NCBI GenBank assembly: GCA_019420085.1 | Contig: JAHZHV010000187.1 | Location: forward strand, 1-5,640 | Source: Christensenella sp. | Lineage (GTDB): Bacteria; Bacillota; Clostridia; Christensenellales; Maliibacteriaceae | Length of the DNA: 5,640 nucleotides | Direction: 5' to 3' | Shown: positions 1-4,142 of the stretch, piece after piece | Position numbering within the stretch: the first letter of the stretch is position 1 | Layout of the letters: the number at the start of each line of letters is the position of its first letter | Made by a program: the position numbers and the translations under genes | The notes under the pieces: model-generated | What the model was told of the DNA's origin: nothing | Database searches by the model: none | The model's input: only the letters and a program-made list of their open reading frames with translations

Positions 1-870
1 TATTACAGCAGCGATGGCCGGCAACTGGAAAACCACGAATGCGGTAAATCCAGAAAACTGGCAAGCCTGCGAACATTCTTCAAATATCTATTTAAACATG
101 AAGCAATTGAAAAAAACGTTGCCGCCCTGGTAGAAATGCCAAAACTACACCAAAAGGATATTATTCGACTGGAACCGGATGAAGTCGCCCGTTTGCTTGA
201 TGCGGCACAAAACGGAGAGGCGTTGACGCCACGGCAAATGGCGTTTCATCGCTATACCCAGACGCGTGATGTGGCTATGCTGACGCTTTTTCTGGGAACG
301 GGAATCCGAATCAGCGAATGTGTCGGATTGAATATCGATGATATCGATTTCAATGCAGATGCTTTTCGTGTACGTCGAAAAGGCGGAAAAGTTGCTACCT
401 TGTATTTCTGGACAGAAGTCGAACAGGCATTGCTGGATTATTTGCAGCAGCGCGAGAAAATCGAAGCGCTGCCAGGCCATGAGGATGCGCTCTTTTTGTC
501 TTTACAGCGAAAACGGATCAGCGTCAGAGCTGTTCAGGAGCTGGTAAAAAAGTACGCGCGCATCAGTGCACCGCTGAAAAAAATAACACCGCATAAGCTG
601 CGCAGCACCTATGGAACATCCTTATATAAAGAAACAGGAGATATTTATCTGGTTGCAGATGTCTTAGGTCATACGGATGTCAATACCACAAGGAAACACT
701 ATGCAGCCATGAGCGAAGATCGCAGACGTCTTGCCGCACGTGCTGTTACGCTGCGCGATGATGAAGATGAAACGGTATCGATTCCAAATATACAGAACGA
801 TTTACACAACGAAATGCAAAACCGTGAAGCACACAAGTCGTCAACCTTTGATCGCACTGTACGAAAGTGA
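1..870 (+). CDS. Tyrosine-type site-specific recombinase (XerC/XerD-like), 5' end outside window
   Basis: The reading frame is open from base 1 to a TGA at 868-870, giving 289 visible residues, so the ATG at 136 is internal and the true start lies upstream. Such enzymes cut and rejoin DNA at specific sites through a covalent 3'-phosphotyrosine. Visible residues 1-50 match the end of the helical core-binding domain; by comparison with XerD about 50-60 residues are missing. The catalytic domain is complete: Arg103 in GTGIRISE, a beta-hairpin lysine at Lys127 in RRKGGK, His198 and Arg201 in HKLR, His224 in LGHTD, and nucleophile Tyr234 in TTRKHY. About 55 polar, charged residues follow the tyrosine, much longer than the tail of XerC or XerD. 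The 3' end overlaps the convergent small membrane-protein gene by 30 bp. It may be a housekeeping Xer-type enzyme or an integrase of a former element; no attachment sites or cargo are visible. The family call is firm, the biological role is not. Confidence 0.93.
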   Translation, partial: YYSSDGRQLENHECGKSRKLASLRTFFKYLFKHEAIEKNVAALVEMPKLHQKDIIRLEPDEVARLLDAAQNGEALTPRQMAFHRYTQTRDVAMLTLFLGTGIRISECVGLNIDDIDFNADAFRVRRKGGKVATLYFWTEVEQALLDYLQQREKIEALPGHEDALFLSLQRKRISVRAVQELVKKYARISAPLKKITPHKLRSTYGTSLYKETGDIYLVADVLGHTDVNTTRKHYAAMSEDRRRLAARAVTLRDDEDETVSIPNIQNDLHNEMQNREAHKSSTFDRTVRK

Positions 871-1023
871 AACCGTTGGCAGCATTGCTTCGCGCTGTGC
901 ACGACGTTGAATTGCGCCGCCCACACAGAATCCCGTCAAAACCGCAAGCAGAACTGCAAATGCAGCAAAGGATGCAAAAAAGCGCTTCCACGACCAGATA
1001 ACCACAACCGTTTGGGACTTCAT
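841..1023 (-). CDS. Small single-pass membrane protein, SOS-controlled, candidate cell-division inhibitor
   Basis: A 60-residue protein starts at ATG 1021-1023, preceded on the minus strand by a perfect AGGAGGT with 8 nt spacing, and ends at TGA 841-843. Residues 1-14 are short and basic near the membrane (Lys2, Lys13, Arg14, with Trp10 and Trp12). Residues 15-37 form one hydrophobic helix rich in Phe, Ala, Leu and Val. Residues 38-45 carry a basic patch (Arg40, Arg41, Arg44), and a short tail of about 15 polar residues follows. There is no LysM domain, signal-peptidase site or catalytic motif. Its promoter has a consensus LexA box in the spacer, so it should be induced by DNA damage. The gene is divergent from lexA, the position of yneA in Bacillus, divS in Corynebacterium and Rv2719c in mycobacteria, whose products delay division during SOS. 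I infer a similar role from context; I recognise no sequence homology. Longer minus-strand frames over the same bases lack a ribosome binding site. That the gene is real is likely; its function is a hypothesis. Confidence 0.75.
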   Translation of the reverse strand: MKSQTVVVIWSWKRFFASFAAFAVLLAVLTGFCVGGAIQRRAQREAMLPTVSLSYSAIKG

Positions 1024-1031
1024 ATCAGTTG

Positions 1032-1038
1032 ACCTCCT
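1032..1038 (-). promoter_or_regulatory. Ribosome binding site of the small membrane-protein gene
   Basis: The minus strand reads AGGAGGT followed by 8 nt and then ATG (1023-1021). It is a full match to the anti-Shine-Dalgarno core and is the main translational evidence that the 60-residue frame is expressed. Confidence 0.88.
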
Positions 1039-1061
1039 GTATTGCTTCGTTCGATGGTTTG

Positions 1062-1090
1062 ATTCTACACGAACATTTGTTCGAAGTCAA
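1062..1090 (-). promoter_or_regulatory. Sigma-A-type promoter of the small membrane-protein gene
   Basis: On the minus strand TTGACT (1090-1085) and TAGAAT (1067-1062) are separated by exactly 17 bp, each one mismatch from consensus. The SOS box at 1070-1083 fills almost the whole spacer, so bound LexA would block RNA polymerase. Transcription should start near 1055, giving a leader of about 30 nt before the ATG at 1023. Confidence 0.85.
1070..1083 (-). promoter_or_regulatory. LexA operator (SOS box 1), small membrane-protein promoter
   Basis: The minus strand reads CGAACAAATGTTCG, a full match to the Gram-positive SOS consensus CGAACRNRYGTTYG with perfectly inverted CGAAC/GTTCG arms. It lies between the -35 and -10 elements of the minus-strand promoter. 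Its centre is 40 bp from that of box 2, close to four helical turns. Confidence 0.93.
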
Positions 1091-1093
1091 TGC

Positions 1094-1109
1094 TTTTTCG
1101 GATTTTTTT
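1094..1109 (-). promoter_or_regulatory. Phased A-tracts, possible UP element
   Basis: On the minus strand a run of seven A (1109-1103) and a run of five A (1098-1094) have centres about 10 bp apart, immediately upstream of the -35 element at 1090-1085. Their position and phasing fit an UP element for the RNA polymerase alpha subunit or an intrinsic bend between the two LexA boxes. This is inference from composition only. Confidence 0.4.
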
Positions 1110-1123
1110 CGAACAAATGTTTG
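1110..1123 (+). promoter_or_regulatory. LexA operator (SOS box 2), lexA promoter
   Basis: The plus strand reads CGAACAAATGTTTG, a full match to CGAACRNRYGTTYG. One arm is GTTTG instead of GTTCG, so it is slightly less symmetric than box 1. Its last three bases are the first three of the lexA -35 hexamer, which gives the negative autoregulation typical of lexA. Being less symmetric, it may bind LexA more weakly than box 1. Confidence 0.93.
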
Positions 1124-1149
1124 ACAAGCGCAATTGTATTGCGTACAAT
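1121..1149 (+). promoter_or_regulatory. Sigma-A-type promoter of lexA
   Basis: TTGACA (1121-1126), a consensus -35, and TACAAT (1144-1149), one mismatch from TATAAT, are separated by exactly 17 bp. The expected transcription start is near 1156, about 25 nt before the ATG at 1181. SOS box 2 overlaps the -35 hexamer. Confidence 0.88.
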
Positions 1150-1152
1150 ACA
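1129..1152 (+). repeat. Two nested inverted repeats in the lexA promoter
   Basis: CGCAAT (1129-1134) and ATTGCG (1138-1143) form a perfect 6-bp inverted repeat around TGT. TGTATTG (1135-1141) and CAATACA (1146-1152) form a perfect 7-bp inverted repeat around CGTA, covering the -10 hexamer. The two share the ATTG segment and so are mutually exclusive as cruciform arms. They do not resemble SOS boxes. They may be an operator for another regulator or chance symmetry. Confidence 0.4.
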
Positions 1153-1165
1153 TACAGAAATTTAA

Positions 1166-1173
1166 AAGGTGGT
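1166..1173 (+). promoter_or_regulatory. Ribosome binding site deciding the lexA start
   Basis: AAGGTGGT, one mismatch from AAGGAGGT, ends 7 nt before the ATG at 1181. In-frame GTG codons at 1169 and 1172 lie inside this site and close to the predicted transcription start, so the ATG at 1181 is preferred. Confidence 0.8.
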
Positions 1174-1180
1174 GCGCAAT

Positions 1181-1855
1181 ATGTCCGTTGCCGGAACCCG
1201 AAAACAAATGGAAATTCTCGCTTTTATCGAACAATTTCAGGAAGAAAACGGATATGCCCCGACTGTGCGGGAAATTTGCGCAGCCGTTGGTTTGACATCA
1301 ACATCCACGGTGCACAGCCATTTGAAAAAGCTGACGGAACGTGGCTTGCTTCAGCGGGATGAGAAAAAATCACGTGTCATGCGTATTTCAAAATCCACTG
1401 GATTCGACCAGGAAGAGACAACGCAATCTTCTCAAATGCCGCCGCAGGCAGACGATGCTTTTTTACTGCATCAGCAGATACAGCAAATTCCGGTTGTCGG
1501 CAATGTTGCCGCCGGAAGTCCGATTTTGGCAGAACAAAATGTGGAAAGCGCCTTTCCCCTGCCGGTTGATTTTATTCGGGGGGATGCCTCAGATACATTT
1601 ATCTTAAATGTACATGGAGACAGCATGATCAATGCAGGGATTTTGGATGGCGATTTTGTCGTCGTTCACAGCCAGAACACTGCACGCAACGGAGACATTG
1701 TCGTTGCGATGATCGACGATGAAGCGACGGTAAAACGGTTCTATCGGGAAAAAGACCACATTCGCCTGCAGCCTGAAAATGATCTGTATGAACCGATTCG
1801 AAGCCAGGATGTAAAAGTTTTGGGACTTGTTGTTGCATTATTTCGAAGAATGTAA
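1181..1855 (+). CDS. lexA: LexA, SOS-response repressor and self-cleaving protease
   Basis: A 224-residue cytoplasmic repressor that binds SOS boxes as a dimer and cleaves itself when RecA filaments form on single-stranded DNA. Residues 1-70 are the winged helix-turn-helix domain, with GYAPTVREI (24-32) and a recognition helix around TSTSTVHSHL (39-48), matching Bacillus-type LexA. Residues 71-100 form a polar, Gln-rich linker, longer than usual; the protein is about 20 residues longer than B. subtilis LexA. The C-terminal S24 peptidase domain has cleavage site Ala111-Gly112 in NVAAG, catalytic Ser148 in HGDSM and catalytic Lys185 in ATVKRF. The Ser-to-Lys spacing of 37 equals that of E. coli LexA (Ser119, Lys156). 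The start at 1181 is set by AAGGTGGT upstream. The gene is autoregulated through the box at 1110-1123 and divergent from an SOS-controlled small membrane-protein gene. All residues needed for repression and cleavage are present. Confidence 0.98.
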   Translation: MSVAGTRKQMEILAFIEQFQEENGYAPTVREICAAVGLTSTSTVHSHLKKLTERGLLQRDEKKSRVMRISKSTGFDQEETTQSSQMPPQADDAFLLHQQIQQIPVVGNVAAGSPILAEQNVESAFPLPVDFIRGDASDTFILNVHGDSMINAGILDGDFVVVHSQNTARNGDIVVAMIDDEATVKRFYREKDHIRLQPENDLYEPIRSQDVKVLGLVVALFRRM

Positions 1856-1860
1856 ATCAA

Positions 1861-1897
1861 AAAAATGCGGCCGCTAAGAAAGCGGCCGCGTTTTTTT
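1861..1897. terminator. Bidirectional intrinsic terminator between lexA and the mutL-miaA-ynbB operon
   Basis: GCGGCCGCT (1867-1875) pairs perfectly with AGCGGCCGC (1881-1889) around a 5-nt AAGAA loop. Seven T follow at 1891-1897 on the plus strand, and seven A at 1859-1865 precede it, giving a U-run for minus-strand transcripts. It lies 11 nt after the lexA stop and about 40 nt after the ynbB stop, so it should end both convergent transcripts. Confidence 0.93.
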
Positions 1898-1929
1898 GCA
1901 TGGATGGCAAGGACAATACGGAATCTTCG

Positions 1930-3201
1930 TTAGGAAAGATCTGGAAGCAGTCCCTGCTCAGCCATATACTGCAGCGCAGTTAAAAATGCCAGTTTTCCAT
2001 GTTCATAGGTTAAACCGCCCTGGATATAGGCTGTATATGGCGGACGGATGGGACCGTCAGCACTCCACTCAATGGAGGCACCCTGAATAAAACTTCCGGC
2101 AGCCATGATAACGGGATCATCATATCCAGGCATGCGATCCGGCTCCGGTGTAACATGACTGTCAATCGGCGCTCCCATCTGAACGCCGCGACAAAAAGCA
2201 ATGAGCTGTTCAGCCGTATCAAATCGCACAGACTGCACAATGTCGTTACGCAGTGCATGTATGGAAGGCTGCGTTTCAAATCCAAGGCATGTAAAGACCG
2301 ATGCCATCAAAACAGCAGTTTTTTTACTTTGCGCAACGACATGCGGCGCCAAAAACAACCCCTGATAAAAAGGCGTATACGGTGCGGCATAAGAACCAAT
2401 TTCACGACCGATGCCCGGAACTGTCAGGCGATCCGCCGCCAGCGCAACCAGATCCGCACGTCCTGCGATGTAGCCGCCCGTAGGCGCAATACCACCGCCG
2501 GGATTCTTAATCAACGAACCGGCCATAATATCCGCGCCGAAACACGATGGTTCATCCATACAGGTAAATTCCCCATAGCAGTTATCAACCGCAACGATAA
2601 TTTCCGGTGCGATTTCGTGTGCAATCGCCGCGATGCGCTTGATCTGTGCCAAATTCAGCGCGTCACGCCAAGCATATCCGCGGGAACGCTGAATGTAAAC
2701 AATTGCTGGTTTATTGTAAACTATATCGTTTTTCAACTGTTCAAAGTCCGGTATACCGTTCTTCAGGGGTGTTATGCAGTGCTGAATACCCAGCGCGGCA
2801 AGACTGTTTGGTAAAACGCGATCTCCCATACCAATTACACTGTGAATGGTATCGTATGGTTTTCCCGCTGCAAAAAGAATCGTATCGCCGGGTTTTGCTA
2901 TGCCAAAAAGCATAATGGCAAGCGCATGCGTACCGGAGGCGATTTGTGGACGCACAATAGCATCTTCGCATTGCAGTGCATCTGCAAAAACGCGATCCAG
3001 CTTATCGCGTGCAGCATCATCATATCCGTATCCGCTGGAAGGCTGCATATGCATTGCTGCAACATGATTTTGGGTAAATGCCTGTAATACGCGCGCCTGT
3101 ACATGCATCGCCGTTTCATCAATCCGCGCAAAAATCGGCGCACAGGCTTTTTCACTATTGTTAACCACCCCATAAAGACTTTCACTAAATAATTCTTGCA
3201 T
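1930..3201 (-). CDS. ynbB: PLP-dependent enzyme of the methionine gamma-lyase-like / aluminium-resistance (YnbB) family
   Basis: A 423-residue cytoplasmic protein with the fold-type I PLP pattern of the Firmicute family annotated as aluminium resistance protein or methionine gamma-lyase family (YnbB in B. subtilis). Visible motifs are SSGYGYDD (55-62); SGTHA (89-93), expected to contact the cofactor phosphate; VDNCYGEF (205-212), with Asp206 expected at the pyridine nitrogen; and GSLIKNPGGG (228-237), with Lys232 as likely Schiff-base lysine. The Gly-rich GGIAPTGGYIAG that follows is typical of the family. Length is normal and no frame break is seen. The fold suggests a C-S lyase or related amino-acid reaction, but the physiological substrate is not established. 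It is the last gene of the mutL-miaA operon, 26 nt after miaA, and ends at the shared terminator. The start at 3201 is chosen from the conserved N-terminus and an upstream AGGAG. Confidence 0.93.
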   Translation of the reverse strand: MQELFSESLYGVVNNSEKACAPIFARIDETAMHVQARVLQAFTQNHVAAMHMQPSSGYGYDDAARDKLDRVFADALQCEDAIVRPQIASGTHALAIMLFGIAKPGDTILFAAGKPYDTIHSVIGMGDRVLPNSLAALGIQHCITPLKNGIPDFEQLKNDIVYNKPAIVYIQRSRGYAWRDALNLAQIKRIAAIAHEIAPEIIVAVDNCYGEFTCMDEPSCFGADIMAGSLIKNPGGGIAPTGGYIAGRADLVALAADRLTVPGIGREIGSYAAPYTPFYQGLFLAPHVVAQSKKTAVLMASVFTCLGFETQPSIHALRNDIVQSVRFDTAEQLIAFCRGVQMGAPIDSHVTPEPDRMPGYDDPVIMAAGSFIQGASIEWSADGPIRPPYTAYIQGGLTYEHGKLAFLTALQYMAEQGLLPDLS

Positions 3202-3213
3202 GGTTTACATTTT

Positions 3214-3218
3214 CTCCT
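3214..3218 (-). promoter_or_regulatory. Ribosome binding site of ynbB with an ATG-TAA start-stop in the gap
   Basis: The minus strand reads AGGAG followed by 12 nt before the ATG at 3201, longer than the usual 5-9 nt. Inside the gap is an ATG (3210-3208) followed directly by TAA (3207-3205). It is in frame with ynbB but cannot extend it, so 3201 is the first usable start. Confidence 0.6.
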
Positions 3219-3227
3219 AATTGTAAA

Positions 3228-4142
3228 CTATTCCTGGCGAATTCGGGATATGATTGCTTTTGCAGCCGCATCTGGGGTTTGAAGTGCAAACATATCCAGA
3301 AATTCAACGTCCGTTTCATGTCGGAACCAAGTTAACTGGCGTTTTGCGAAACGTCTTGTTTGCTGTTTGATTTGCACAATCGCATCTTCAAGCGTACATT
3401 CCCCCTGTGCCACGGCGCATAGCTGGCGATATCCAATCGATTGCATGGATGGTGTTTGTGCCGTAATTCGCGGGTCACGCAAAAGATTTTGTACCTCTTG
3501 CATAAATCCCGCTTTGCACATTTCATCAACACGCGCATCAATTCTGTCATACAGCGCTGCCCTTGGCATATCCAGACAATACTGATAAAAATCAAATCGT
3601 TTGTGCTGCGCGCGAAATGTCCCCTTTTTCATCCCAGACAATGCAATCTCAATTGCACGCACGACACGTTTCTTATCATTTGGGTGAAGCCGCTGCGCTT
3701 CCTGCGGATCAAGCGCCTGTAGTTTTTGATAAACAGTCTGTACATCCTGCGCTTCAAGCTCGGCACGCAAGACCGTGTCAGGCGGCGTATCGGAAAAATC
3801 CAGGTCATATAATACGCTCCGCAGATAAAACCCTGTTCCTCCGCATAAGATGGGATACTTTCCTCTTTGCTGCACATCACAAATCGCATCAAGCGCCTGC
3901 TGACAAAAGGAAGCCGCACTGTAATGTTCCCATGGCTCCAGAATATCGATTAAATGATGCGGTACAAGGCGTTGTTCCTCACGCGTCGGTTTTGCACTTC
4001 CAATGTCCAGCTTTTTGTAGACCTGAACGGAATCTGCGGAAATAATCTCGCCGCCGATTTGCTGCGCCAAAGACAGTGCAACGGCGCTTTTGCCGCTGGC
4101 CGTTGGACCCGCGATGACAATGACAGGTTTTTGTTGGTTCAT
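3228..4142 (-). CDS. miaA: tRNA dimethylallyltransferase MiaA
   Basis: A 304-residue cytoplasmic enzyme that transfers a dimethylallyl group from dimethylallyl diphosphate to N6 of adenine-37 in tRNAs reading codons that begin with U, the first step towards ms2i6A. Visible motifs are the P-loop-like GPTASGKS (12-19), SADSVQVYK (35-43) with the conserved Asp37, GGTGFYLRS (101-109), HPNDKKRVVRAIE (153-165), SIGYRQL (235-241) and a basic C-terminal segment TRRFAKRQLTWFR (262-274). Length is normal for the family. The start ATG (4142-4140) overlaps the mutL stop as ATGA and no clear ribosome binding site precedes it, so translation is probably coupled to mutL. The stop is TAG at 3230-3228. In many Firmicutes hfq follows miaA; here ynbB follows directly. 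Nothing in the protein suggests loss of function. Confidence 0.98.
   Translation of the reverse strand: MNQQKPVIVIAGPTASGKSAVALSLAQQIGGEIISADSVQVYKKLDIGSAKPTREEQRLVPHHLIDILEPWEHYSAASFCQQALDAICDVQQRGKYPILCGGTGFYLRSVLYDLDFSDTPPDTVLRAELEAQDVQTVYQKLQALDPQEAQRLHPNDKKRVVRAIEIALSGMKKGTFRAQHKRFDFYQYCLDMPRAALYDRIDARVDEMCKAGFMQEVQNLLRDPRITAQTPSMQSIGYRQLCAVAQGECTLEDAIVQIKQQTRRFAKRQLTWFRHETDVEFLDMFALQTPDAAAKAIISRIRQE

Noticed and set aside
75..88. CGAACATTCTTCAA within the recombinase, resembling an SOS box
   Set aside because: Only one arm matches; the second arm TTCAA does not fit GTTYG, and it lies inside a coding region.
699..991. Two minus-strand open frames (699-926 and 746-991) over the recombinase end and the small gene
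   Set aside because: They overlap the better supported 841-1023 frame in other phases, have no ribosome binding site at their starts, and show no recognisable protein features.
1049..1054. CGTTCG half-site near the small-gene leader, a possible third LexA operator
   Set aside because: There is no second arm at the required spacing, so it is at most a half-site.
1169..1180. Upstream in-frame GTG start for lexA adding four residues
   Set aside because: The GTG lies inside the Shine-Dalgarno sequence and only about 13 nt from the predicted transcription start; ATG 1181 has correct spacing.
2155..2814. 219-residue plus-strand open frame inside ynbB
   Set aside because: It is antisense to a well recognised PLP enzyme, has no ribosome binding site, and its composition is what a shadow of ynbB would give.
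3563..4045. 160-residue plus-strand open frame inside miaA
   Set aside because: It is antisense to conserved MiaA motifs and shows no domain or translation signal.
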